Under the pieces are notes generated by a model. That model did no database searches, had not been told where the DNA came from, and saw only the letters and a program-made list of their open reading frames with translations. The position numbers and the translations under genes were made by a program. A stretch of DNA of 64,000 bases from Hybos culiciformis (taxonomy: Eukaryota; Arthropoda; Insecta; Diptera; Hybotidae): positions 38,435,381 through 38,499,380 of the forward strand of contig OZ023275.1 in the NCBI GenBank assembly GCA_964007475.1. Reading direction: 5' to 3'. Below are positions 41,263-53,600 of the stretch, in pieces; position 1 is the stretch's first letter; every line of letters starts with the position of its first letter.

Positions 41263-43415
41263 TATTAGAGACAAGTTCGTACGGTACAACAAAACCTTTA
41301 CAATGAAATCAGTTTATTTTTTGTAGAATATTATCTAGGTGGGTATCGTATGGTCTTAATATTTAAACATTTTATTTTCTTTTTAAATGCGAAGAAATTT
41401 AAATGAATTTATTAAATAATATGTTTTTTATTTCAATTTGGTAATCATTAAATTTAAACGGCAAAACAAAAATAAAACATATCATTTAACATTTGTTCAT
41501 GAAAGCGCAATGCTGAGTCCGAGTAAGTATTCTAAATGTTCAATGATTTCTGTTCACACAATCCTAACAAGAAAATAAAATTAAGATCCTTTATGCCATC
41601 TTGATGAGATTATGACATCTGTAAAGACATGTTATTTGATTTAATGTTTTACTGAGGTGATCTGAATTAACTAGCCTGTAACTAAAACGGTTGCGATAAA
41701 GTTTTAACTTTTTAACTCTTTAGTTTCAAATCGATTACAAAATATATATCCAGCAGACAGACCAGAAAGCTAGTTAATGAAAACGTGTTAAAATTGCTAA
41801 ATAATTTTTCATCCCATACATTTTTTTTTCTTAGAATAAAATTGTTTTAATTTAATTTAAGAAATATTTTTTTATAATTAAGTAAAAAATTAAAATTATG
41901 AAGAATAAAGAATTTAAAGACGTTTGATCCTATACCCATACATTAAAATTCGAATATTAACGCCCCGATATCTTGCAAAAAAAAATACACCATCAATTTT
42001 TTCTCTGACCAAAATAATGCACATATTTAACTTTTTTTTTTAAATTTAATACATGCATTAAAATACATTTATATATTCCAAAAAAAATGTTACAATAATT
42101 ACATTAAAATATTATAGTAAATTCAACATACTTTTATTACGAAAATATCACGTTTAAGTCACGTTAACAAATACAATTTCATCATAAACATATACAATAC
42201 ATTGCTTAATCCCAAAATATTCCATTTAGTTAGAAAAAATTTTATATGGAAATCTACTTCGATTAGTATACTAGAACGATTGATAAGAAATAGAAATATA
42301 ATAAGTTTTATGTTTACAAACAAGTTTCAAGTCTATTCAATTAGGAATATTATTATAAATATATATATATTATACTGTTTACATAATATAATATATAATA
42401 TAAACATTTTTTAAATGACTTCCAAATAGCAATATTTTGGGATTTATTATTTATATGTGTTCTATATACTAACTGCTTGTGACCAGAAAAAACTATTTTT
42501 TTTAATCTTTATTTAAACCTTCAAACATCAAATTTCAAAAAACGGAATGTATTGTAAAATTGTTGTAATGTTGTAAAAATTAATTTCACTGAAAATATTA
42601 ATTCAATTGATTCTGCAAATTTTTAATATTTTAGCATTAGTGTTGTCTAAGTAAGATATTTCTTTAACGTTTTGTAAGAATTTATATTATGTCAATTGTT
42701 TATACAAAAAACAGAAATTCTTGAAGTTATAAAATTAATATTATAATTTTCGATTTTGAAACTTTAAAAAAAAAAAACATAATTATTATTTATTTTGATA
42801 GAATATATAGAATACCTTAATTGAAATAAAATATGGTTAGTTTTATGTCATTTGTTAGAACTATTTTCCATATATATATTCCAAGTTGAATATTTTTATG
42901 AGGGCCCATAGGAATGTCCAAAAAATATTCTGCAGAATAAAATATAATTACTGTCAAAGTTATTCTGATTTCAATTTAAAAAAAAAAATGCTTCACTCAC
43001 ACAAAAAAAAAATTAAAAATTAGTTCGTCTGAAAATTTGCACTTTTTTGACACTATCGAAATATTTTTATAATAAATATTTCTATTCAAGAAAAAAAAAA
43101 AGAATTCGGTAGAACCACTAGTATCTTATTTTCATTGAATTATACTTTTGTTATGTCTATCTAATAAAAAACAAACAAGATAAAAAAAAAAAATACCTAC
43201 GTGATAATTTTAAATTCCCCTACTATTTATTATTAAATTAAGCTCATGAATTATTATAATTATTATAAAATAAACAAACAATCATATTCAATAAAAAGCT
43301 TCATTCCAAAAAAATTTCAACATATTGTTTATTTTTTTTAAGTTCAGTGTCACCAAAATTGTCTTGCTTAAATATTTATGATTTTTTAGATTTAGATCTT
43401 ATCTTTAGTTTGAAA
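41263..43415. other. Intergenic, no gene seen
   Basis: AT-rich, with only short low-complexity frames. Confidence 0.6.
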
Positions 43416-43727
43416 ATGTCTAATAAAAGAATGAAAAATGTTCTTAAATTAAACGTAGAGGATAAATAGAGTTTTTTTTAACTATTTTGTTATGGTTTTG
43501 TCGGTAAAAAAAAATTATTATATTCTGGATCCAGAGAGAATACTTTTTATTGGTGATGCACCGATTCAGAATATTGAATTTACAAATAACTGTGGATTTC
43601 AAATTTGAAACATTATTAGTGTTTTCTGGTCTTACAAAATTTGAAGACTTATCTGATAATACATACTGCAAATAGTGTAAGAGATCTTATTGATATTTTT
43701 AAAATTGAAAATAGTGAAATGTACTAG
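43416..43727 (+). pseudogene. Broken third copy of the HAD phosphatase, internally deleted
   Basis: The plus strand starts with MSNKRMKNVLKLN, matching the N-terminus of phosphatase 2 (MS...KSNKNKLRHILSL), then meets a TAG at 43467. Within about 25 bases the frame resumes in the C-terminal third: VMVLSVKKNYYILDPERIL followed by FIGDA and QN.EFTNNCGFQ, which is HAD motif IV. A stop at 43606 and a one-base frame change follow, then TLLVFSGLTKFEDLSD. After a second frame change ANSVRDLIDIFK leads to a TAG at 43725. Motif I, motif II and the whole cap are missing, so it cannot encode an active enzyme. It lies about 4.6 kb beyond phosphatase 2 and in the opposite orientation. The site of the first shared intron falls inside the deletion, so whether it was a processed copy cannot be told. 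Confidence 0.88.
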
Positions 43728-46700
43728 TTAATATTTTCGATTATAATAATGAAGAAAGTGTATAACTAGTTATATTTAGTCAGTCAGTTCTTTAGGATCA
43801 TAATTTGTAGTTTTTTAATTCGATTGGTGAAAATGTTAATGATAGGTATTTGATACCAGCAGATCTTTTGATAAAAGATAAAACAAATTAAAAATAATTT
43901 CCAACAACTATATACTTTAACTTCAATGTAATCAAAAATATATTAAATTTTTATTTTATCTTATTCTTCGGTGAATATTAACTTAACGTTTGGATTTATA
44001 AATTTATGCTTTTGGCAGTTGGTTTAAAGATAAAACACTTAAAATTTTATTTCGAATTTTTATTAGTATAAATAAATATATTTTGTATAATTTACATTCA
44101 TTTTTTAAATACAATCTGTAAATAATAATTCTGTGATTTTTCTGCAAAAAGTATATACTGTATAATGCACGGAGATATAAAATATAGTTCAAAACTATAC
44201 AAATAATATTTTTTTTCCATTAAATCTCATTTGAGAAAATTTAATGTTTATTAAATGTAGATTGGACAAGCTACACTGCTACACTTAAAATAATTTTCAA
44301 CACACAAAAAAAAAAAAACTTATAAAGTTCAAAACATGTACTATTTTTCTTGGCCTTTTATTGTTCTAAAAAAATTTATTTAATTTTTTTTTTTTTTCTT
44401 TAAAGAATTTATAATACTTTCTATTTCAAGTTTATTTCTAAATTTAAATGTATTTTTTATTTATTTTTATTATATGATAAAAAAAAAATTTCTTTACTTT
44501 AAAAAATAATTTGCAAATATTATTTTGGCATTTCATTTCCTAAATAATTTTACTATTATTTTATTTATTTTTTTTTATTTTTTATTTTGATATTATATTT
44601 AATTTCAAACAATTTTATTAAAATATATTTGTTTTTATCATTCTATTATCATATTATAAAAATTGAATTTTTAAACTTAAGATATTTTTTTGAAGGTGTT
44701 AGGTAAGTAATATTTTTCTATTTAATGTTGATTTTTAAAATATTACATTACTATTTAAGAGATTTTTATTTAAAAAAAAAAAATAAATTTAAAATATGTT
44801 AATAAAATAAATATAAATACAATATAATGTTCACAGTGTAAAAAATTAGACATATTTTTATTTTTATTATGATTGTAACAAATTTTTGAAATTGGGTCCA
44901 TTTTTATTATAATTTGTTGTTATTTTCTTAATATTATTGTGACTAAATTATATAACTACCTATATTTAATAAAATTAGTGAGAATTTTTATTAAAATTTA
45001 TAATTTTAAAAATAAGGATATGAAGAAAAATTTAACTATTTTTGATACAAGATAATAACGCTAATTAATTTATTTTCTCGAAATGTATGCGCTTGATTTT
45101 ACTTCTGATATTAAAAGTTCAGGATTTATCAATTCTGTACTTTTATAAAATTTATATTTCCCTCTTGATATAACATACTTAAAGTGTAAGAATTCAAAAC
45201 ATTGAAATTATGATACTTTCAGTTCATTTTTAGTTGTTGTATTCTATTACACTACTTTTTAGAACTGGTCGAACTGTAAAACAAGAAATTCATTAATATA
45301 CAAATCTATCTCAAAACGTTCATGAATAGTGTTTTTTTAAAGTTCTATTCCAAAACTGACCGTGAATGAATTATAAAAAAAAAGGTTTCTCCGCCATCTT
45401 TCAGAGCAATGACCATCCATCATCCAAATATTTGATATGTTAGGTATACTGTATTCATTTTTTTTTTTAAATAAATAAAAATGTTATTATTTGTGATAAT
45501 GTCTTCAGAATAATATATTAGGTGCATAATTTAGTATTACCAACTGCTACTACATAGTAATTTTTATGCATTGTATTTTATGTTATTATGAAAAATTATA
45601 TTTGAAAAGTAATACCTCTATATATAAAGTAAAATAAAGTAAAATTTTTTCATTGTTCAAAAAATCTTGTGTAATAGAATATTTATCTCATCTTCTAGAT
45701 TTAAAAAAAAAAGGCCAACATCAATTATTTAAATTGCTTTTTTTTTTTTTAAATAAATAAATATCCATAAACTAAATATATACTGTAGTTCGTTTTTGTG
45801 CTTTTGCATATTATTTAATTAAAATTAATGCCATAATATTTCGCGAACTTCAAACTATTTAAGTTTCAATGTTAACAAATTTATAAAAAAGGTGTCTTTT
45901 TGAATTATATTATATGAATAAATAAATTGCACCGAATGTAAAACTGATAATTACAGTCTCTGGAATATAGCTGAATTCTAAGGGTTTAAAAAAAAGTTAA
46001 ATACAGTCCAAATATTTAGAACTTATAATCAAAACTATTCAATGGCCGAGCAAAGAGAAATTCCATAACAGTCATGATTGGAATATTAAAAATTACACTG
46101 AAACATTCGATATTTTATGATTATTTAACATTATTTAAGCATATCATTCACATTTCCTTACAAAATGTCATAAGGAATGACATTTAGCAACAGACAAATG
46201 ACCCAATATTTACAAAGAAATTCTTTTAAAATTTTTACCTTTTGATTTATTCATACATTTTTAAAGATATTATTTAATAAAATTTTTAATAAGTATTAGT
46301 AGTTAAAAAAATTGAGCAAAGTATCCTGTATTTTGTTTATTTTTTCTATTAAAATTTTGATCGTCTAAGATTAAATTTAAATTAAACGATAGTTATTTAC
46401 AAATATATGAAATAAGTTATTTATACATTATTCTTAGTACTATAATGTAAACATAAATATACTTATACTTAATTGAACAATTTAATTGATAGTTTTAAAT
46501 TTATTGATAACGTTTTTTAACCAAAAAGGCACAATTAAAAATTAATTACAGGTAATTATTACATCTATTACATTAAATTTAATTCACAAACACAAGAAAA
46601 TTCCATTATAAAATGTTTTTGAAATATATCTATATTTGAGTGATCGGCTTAGAAAAATATCTAGAATTACCTTATTCATTATTCCTGATCTACTAAAGCT

Positions 46701-48774
46701 CTACAGTTCATATGTAACACCTTAGACAGATACTTATATTTCGTTTTATAATCCAAATGTTTTATTAACTTTGCTTAATTCAAACATTTTTTTTTGATAA
46801 GTATGTTCTTTTTATTTGCATTTATAATTAACATTTTTATAATTTCGCAATAATAACAAAAAAATAATAAAATAACAACTTCTTGTATTTATATTTGACC
46901 TAATTTACAGACGGGTATAAACCATGAACATTGGTATAAATCATGAAATTCATGGTTTCCAACCTATAGCCTGTCTAAGGTGTACCTGTTCGAAATTTTT
47001 GAATTCGAAATTAAACAGAAGAGCTGTGCTGTATTCGAGAATCAAATTTAATAAACTTGTAAGTATACAATATCATCATATAAACTTTTCTTTACGAACA
47101 ACTGAATAAGCTCACCTTAAAACATTTTTTGGATTTCATGCTTTTGAAAAATTATAAAATTAAATAATCTTTAAACATTGATTCAACAAAAGTCTGGGCT
47201 TAAAATATTAATATTAAAATATTAAGAAAAATGGTTAGAACCCAAGGACTCGGACTAGGGTTTGGCTTTTTATAAAATTAAGCATTAAGCAAATATTAAA
47301 ATTCCTTCGAAACAAAAATTACATTGAACTTTTTTAAGAGAGTTTAGCCAGTTTGTGCAGGTTACGATACGTGGGTTCATGCATATCTAGAACATAACAA
47401 ATTTTGACTGCAGTTTATTATTGAAATTAGAATTAATAAATAAATTATATAATATTAAGTATAAAAATATAAAAAAGAATAAAAATACAATATTGAATTC
47501 TAATATATAAATAAAGTTGATAGTTCTTTTAATTTGTTTTTTTTTAATAAATGCACTTATATTATGTCTTAAATAAAAAACTGATATATTTTAAATAAAA
47601 GTTAAGTGATTAGTGCTAAGTAAACAGTTAATAATGTAAGCTTATCTAAGTCGCTTCTCTTGGAACTGATATTAAAGTCATGAATTATGTTAATATGTAT
47701 GAGTAGTTAAAAAAATTTGGGTGTTGAGAAATTTAGACTGAAATATTTGGTTGGATTCATCATGAGATTTTTTCATTTGCAAAAGCTTCGTATTTTAATA
47801 ATTCTATCTAAAGTTATAAAATATATATTTATTTATAGAAAAAAAACTTGAACTTTATATATTTTACTACGAAAATAAGAAAATGTAAAATCATTATGTT
47901 AATATATGTATGTTTGGGTTTGAAATATTAATATACAGTATTAAACAAAAGAAAGATATGAAGATAATAAACGTCGTCGTTGAATAGACTAAAGAAAATA
48001 ATTTTATCTTAAAATTTAACCTTAAACTTTGAATATTTTAAATTATATCAACAATAGCATATTCGTCATATTTAAAATAAATTATTCTGCGTAAAAAGCT
48101 TCAAATATTTCGAAAGAAAGAAAAATGAACTCATGCCTATTACGTGTAGGTCTACTACATTATTCTGTGCTTTGTATAGTTTTTGAATTTTTTTTTTGAT
48201 GTGTTTCAACTGTTCAACTTCATACCTAAATTACCTAAATGTCTAAAGACTCTAAAGACAGTTCAGTGGAGCTATTACGTATTCCGTTCTGATTTAAAAA
48301 TTCATGAAATTTAATGAGGATTCAGTCATATTTTCACTCAATTCGTAACGAGAATGCCTTTTCGAAGAGAAATGTTAAATAAAGTATTTGAAGAATATTG
48401 CTTGAAATTTTTTTTTTTAATTCAAGTGTAACAATTGTCAAAATCTCGTGAAGTTGGCATATAATGGTTGTAGAGTTATTCATATTTGTAAATTGCTTTT
48501 TTCTTGATGAAGATTTATGCAAGTAACGAGATGCTGTGAATGTATTGTTTTTTTTTTAATAGGGAGCTTTTAATTTATGTTGGTATGTGTTTAAAATAAA
48601 ATGACAAAATTTCATACTACTTTTCCGCACCCATTCAAAAAAATCTTCATTTTAATCTTCGAAAACAGCCTGTGTAAATGGGGGGTAAATGTTTTTATTC
48701 CGTTGTCCCTGTCTACGTCATTGTTGCGTAATGAAATGAAATGAAATTTGAATTGAAAAACAAAAAAAAAACAG
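43728..48774. other. Intergenic, no gene supported
   Basis: Extremely AT-rich. One open frame at 46924-47056 ends at a GTAAGT-like donor, but it has an in-frame stop just upstream, no family resemblance, and contains a 10-base inverted repeat (AAACCATGAA / TTCATGGTTT, 46919-46958). I leave it uncalled. Confidence 0.55.
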
Positions 48775-48948
48775 AAAAAAGCAGCAGCAAATGAAAATGA
48801 TCCAATGCTCAATGTAACCTTAAATGATAGGTGTACTGTACAAGAAGGATCACATTATTATAGAGCACAAATTTTAAAAATAATTCAACCCAAGACAAAT
48901 GCTATAGTGAAGCGAGCTAAAGTCAAATGTAGATTACTTGACGTATAA
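48775..48948 (+). CDS. Isolated Tudor-like candidate exon or gene fragment
   Basis: After an acceptor-like AAACAG, 56 open codons run to a donor-like GTATAA at 48943, or to a TAA at 48946 if unspliced. The translation has a Tudor-like pattern: NDRCTVQEGSHYYRAQILKI (the small-barrel W/Y-Y-R-A-x-V strand) and then KVKCRLLDV (the strand that in Tudor domains ends in DYG). Codon use is less AT-extreme than in the surroundings. There is an in-frame TGA just upstream, and no flanking exon was found, so this could be one exon of a larger gene or a decayed fragment. Tudor domains bind methylated Arg or Lys, but no such function can be claimed from one strand pair. Confidence 0.35.
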   Translation, partial: KKAAANENDPMLNVTLNDRCTVQEGSHYYRAQILKIIQPKTNAIVKRAKVKCRLLDV

Positions 48949-48959
48949 TTATAATATTG

Positions 48960-48985
48960 GTAATTTAACCATTTGGTTAAATTAC
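48960..48985. repeat. Perfect 11-bp inverted repeat
   Basis: GTAATTTAACC and GGTTAAATTAC are separated by four bases, just after the Tudor-like fragment. It may mark the edge of an inserted repeat. Confidence 0.6.
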
Positions 48986-48989
48986 TTAA

Positions 48990-49600
48990 TATGTTATGTT
49001 TGAGATGTTTCAGTATGCATCGGCACGCTTGTGTTCATTCACAAGTGTGTGAAGATCAATAGCCGACCGAGTTTGTATCCATTACATGCGGTGATCATTT
49101 TAACCTAAATGTATCCTCATTGGTGTGTGGATAGGAATCACGGTCTCGAAAACCTGCTTATTGCCGAGCGGGGAATTTTGTTTCGAATGATTAGGCACAA
49201 CAAACCCACTTCCAGAGTTACTCCAAAAATTTTATTATTATATTATACATTTATAACTATTTATCAGGCATTCAAGTATAATTTTTTAATATGATTTTGG
49301 AGGTTAGAAGGGCTGGGTGAATGGTATTGTTGGGCTGAAATTTCGGCTAAAGATCTTCTTCGCTCAGTAGTGCAGCTGGTACTCAAAAGATGATGATGGC
49401 ATTAGATGAAATTATTATAGTTTCATTGTATCGCATCGTATTGATTGGCATCGTGAATGGCATCAGTTATCATTTTAGTTTTTAAGTTTAGGGCTTAAAG
49501 TAGGGATCATTTGTCGGGGCTATCCTCGGAGTTGCCTCGGCAAGCCGAAGGAGTTGCCTCGGCAAGTCGAAAGACGTAAATGTGTAATATATATGTAAAC
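48990..49600. repeat. GC-richer patch, probable relic of a repeat
   Basis: This stretch stands out by base composition. It contains a stem-loop CACGCTTGTG-TTCATT-CACAAGTGTG at 49024-49048 and a two-copy tandem repeat of 22 bases (GGAGTTGCCTCGGCAAG...) at 49528-49571 with one mismatch. I see no coding frame, no clear tRNA-type A and B boxes and no flanking duplication, so its class is unknown. Confidence 0.4.
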
Positions 49601-50636
49601 ATATACATATACATTTAGAAAAGGAACAATTAGGAAAACACTCATTCTTGTAATGTAATTTTTAGGGAAAGGGTCATTCTTGTAATAGACGGTGATAATT
49701 AAAAACTACAAACAACGAGCGTCAGCAAATGTTGGAAAATTTTCCGTATTTGGATTAAAAAATTTTAATTTAAGGCACTATAAAAGTTTTTTTGATGATA
49801 AATTACAAGTAAAATTATTAAGCAACATACTCTAAAACAATATGTTTAAGTTAACAAACTAAATTTCAGTCCTATTATACTTGCAATCGTTCTGGATTCT
49901 GGATATATTTAATTGAACATTTAATTTAGGAAGATAATATCGCAAATTATTAAAGACTGCAGAATTTGATAATCAAAAAATATATAGATGAAAAAATTTT
50001 CGTGGAATGAAAATTTGGAAATGATTATTATTATTAGGCGTACTATTTACTTGTTTTGTTCGATTCGGTCTTTTATCTGTAATTTTTTTTGAAAGTATTA
50101 AAGCGATGAATTAATGATTGATTAGTGCTGTCGGATAATAAAAACTACAAAATTATTTCTACAATTAAAAAATATTTTCTTAATGATCCTAGAAAATATT
50201 TTATCAGTACGCGGCAACTAAGTACGTTCATGAATTCAAATCTAGGTAGGTATTTGATAATAATAACAAATTGTATAATATCAATTTATAAAATTTTCCC
50301 ACAAACAACTAGAATCGAGTTAAGTTTAATAATGAAATTGGATTTTTACTCTTGAGTGTGGGTTTTTAACTTTTGAAGGAATTTAATATTAATTACTACT
50401 AAATCCAAAAATAAGCAAACAAAGCTAGTTATACATTCGGATGGTATTTTCATTAACTGATTTTCTTACATTTGTCAGCATTAAAATGCTATATAAAGAA
50501 TGGATATTCGAAAACTTTTTGAATTCTTTTAGAAATAATTGAAATTTAAAATATATACTACAAACATATATGAAAAGAGTTAGTTTCTGGAACCTGGTTT
50601 GAAATTATTCAACTAAATCCGACTCATTTGAATATT
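49601..50636. other. Intergenic downstream of the anoctamin, no gene seen
   Basis: AT-rich sequence between the GC-richer patch and the anoctamin stop codon. It should include the anoctamin 3' UTR. Confidence 0.6.
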
Positions 50637-53600
50637 TTATACCGGAGTTGTTCGGTCTATTGAATATTCCGGCGGATTCAATCGTCTTCTACGAAATTCT
50701 AATTCGTCTACAAATGTAGGTACGTCGTCATTAACTATGTTACCATTTTCAGTAAAATTTTGTTCTGCCGAGGTTATTGGAATATTAACAGTAGCTCCCG
50801 CTTCATCTGTTATCACAGGGTCTGTAGACTGGTACACATTTTCCGATCGATTATAAGAATCACTAGGCGTTGCTGCTGTTATTGTTGTTCTAATTTGATT
50901 GCTTAATACTCTTCTTTTTTCGTAATCTATGATAATTTCCCTCGTTAAATATTCTTCGCGTTTAATTTTATCACGTAATTTCCCCGGTGTATCAGGGATA
51001 GCCCATGCTACTAACGCTTGAATCATTCCAACAACATTCTAAAAGAAATTGTAAAAAAATTTATTTTCAAATTAATTTTTTAAACATATTTTCTATTTAC
51101 CTGAAACACAACAATAAATGCTAATCTGGCGGTAAAAATTCTCCAATAAATAAGTGGTCTTTTATATTTTAAACCAACTGGGTCAGTGTGAGGATTCCTG
51201 AATTCCGGATAACGGCACATAGGGACATCACCAAATGCAGTTTTTGTTGGAGCTGTTCCAGGCTGAAATAAAATAACATAATTTTTTTTAACAGCAATTT
51301 TGCTCTATTTTTGATCTTTTAAAGACCATTTTTAAAGTTTTCCTTCTTTGCAGCTACAGAATTCAAAGAACCTAAATTATCCTCAATCAATTTCTCTTTA
51401 AGTGGCATTGCTGGTAAATTTCTGCTTTAAAAAGCTCAAAAAGTAGTAAAGTAAAACTTTAAAAATTTTGAACAAACAGTAATCGTCGAAACTCTAGAGT
51501 AAGGAAAATTTGTTGAAACCTTCTAAAGAAATTCTTTAAATAATGTAAGACTTGAAATGTAGATGATTTAAAAAAAATGGAAAGAGACAAAGACAGGACT
51601 AAATAACAAAACCAAATTTCGTAGATATGATGCGCTAAATCTAAATTCTAAATCAGCTAATATTACTTACTTCAAAATCTTGGGTGTCAAATGTAGCTAA
51701 AACCCAATCCAAATAGCCGTCATAATTAAATTCTGAATTAACTGTATACTTATAAACAAGTTTAGGTATAAAATTTGAATTAAATGCAATAATAAATGCA
51801 CTTGTTGCTACAGCGATTTTTCCTACTATTGTCATTATATTAAACCAAACTCCAATACTATTTATTCTCTGAGCAACTGGTCGTTGATAAAATTTCAAGA
51901 GCTTTAATGCATCCAAACGCATTTCTACAATATTGTTAATCATTGCGAATAATGGTGCTAAAGGGAAAGCTACAACAAAAATTGTTGTAAATCCAAATTG
52001 TAATACTAAAACGATAAAAAATCATGCTAAAATTTTTTTTTAATTTTAAAATAATTCTTTACCCATCTCCAGATATTCATCAAATAATGATGTATGAGTC
52101 CACTGCAATAAGTGATAGTCTTCAGTCCACTGGTTGCAGGTTATTAGTTTTTCTTTACTATTTCCGGTTGCGAGGCCAAAACGTATTCGTAATTTACTAA
52201 AAGTCTTCATTAAATATGGTATTAAAATTTCAAGAATAGCATTTATAGCTTGCTTTCCAATCATAATTATAATCAACTGCAAGCATAATTCCATTAAACA
52301 ACCCCCAGGATTACATTCTTCTTGCCGAAATTTAAATATGCGATTATACTTGGCAGGATAACCAACAAATTTTCCTATAATTAATTTGTTAAGAATTATA
52401 TTTTTGAAACTATTAATCAAGGAATTATAACTTTTTTTTTAACTAATAAGCTCACTATAAGTTGCATTAGTATTATAGAATGTAACTCCTCAAAGTGGAA
52501 TATTTTTAAGTTTGTATTTAGAAATGATTTTCAAAAATAATTTCATGTAGGTATGTATTTTATTCACTAACCTTTTAAGAAGACTATATAAAAAAGGGAA
52601 CTATAATAATTTACAAACTGAAATATAAAAAAATAATATTAATTAATTGATGTGAAGACTTAAATAAAAATGAAGTTATTATTTATAATTACCTGAAATA
52701 AATAATTTTTAATTGTCAGACTTTCATTGTAGCTACAAAAAAAAAATATTTTCAAACTTCGTATTTAAAAATTTTTACTTTAAAATAATACCTTGTTTGA
52801 GTTCTATGATATTCAATATCCGTCAAATATACTGATAAGTAAGAATATCCAATATCTAAACATGATATAACTAATAAATCAATTAAACCGGCAGTTATTG
52901 GTAAAACCATTACTTTATATGACATTGAGTCTGCATTAGATATTATAAAAATGAAAATTTAAAATTTGAAAATAAAAATTTCATAATTCATACTCTATAA
53001 TATCTTACCCTCATTTCCGTATAAGCTATGAGCAGCTTTTTGAGACATTCGGTACACAATTAACGAACATATAGCAACTACAGATAAACAAACCTTAAAA
53101 TAATTGAAAATATAATAATATTAGTTATGCCATTGAATATAGGTAGAAGCAAATTATCATATAACTTAAAGTGTTTCCTCACTTATAATTTATTTATTTA
53201 CATAAGTATTTAATCCTATACTCAAAATAGTAATTCAAGTATTTTCAAGTATTTATTAAACTTTATTAATTATTGAACTAATAGCTTAGTCACAGCTAAT
53301 TCAATAGGTATCGCAAAAACAGATTTTCTATGTTATTATTTCATTTGTTTGAATGAAGTTTAGAGAAATGCAAGATATTAATTTTATATATTTTGCGTGA
53401 AAAGATTTTTTTTAAAATAATTTAACTTAGAAAATTGAGTTTATTTTTTTTGCGATTCAATACATCATAAAATAATTATTTATTTATTTTCCTTTGCGCT
53501 TCATTTCCGTCTGAATGTTTTATTCAGGAAGATTAAAAACACATACATTTTTTAATACTTTTCGAGTGCATTATTATAATCTTTGACGGTATATTTTGAA

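Noticed and set aside
43444..43671. Minus-strand frame of 75 codons
   Set aside because: Antisense of the phosphatase pseudogene, whose recognisable motifs are on the plus strand.
46924..47109. Plus-strand frame that ends at a GTAAGT-like donor
   Set aside because: In-frame stop just before the start, no family resemblance and no neighbouring exon; I could not support it as a gene.
48990..49600. Possible tRNA-derived SINE in the GC-richer patch
   Set aside because: No convincing A box and B box pair, no A-rich or simple-repeat tail and no flanking duplication.
52134..52361. Plus-strand frame of 75 codons
   Set aside because: Antisense of the anoctamin exon 52374-52063.
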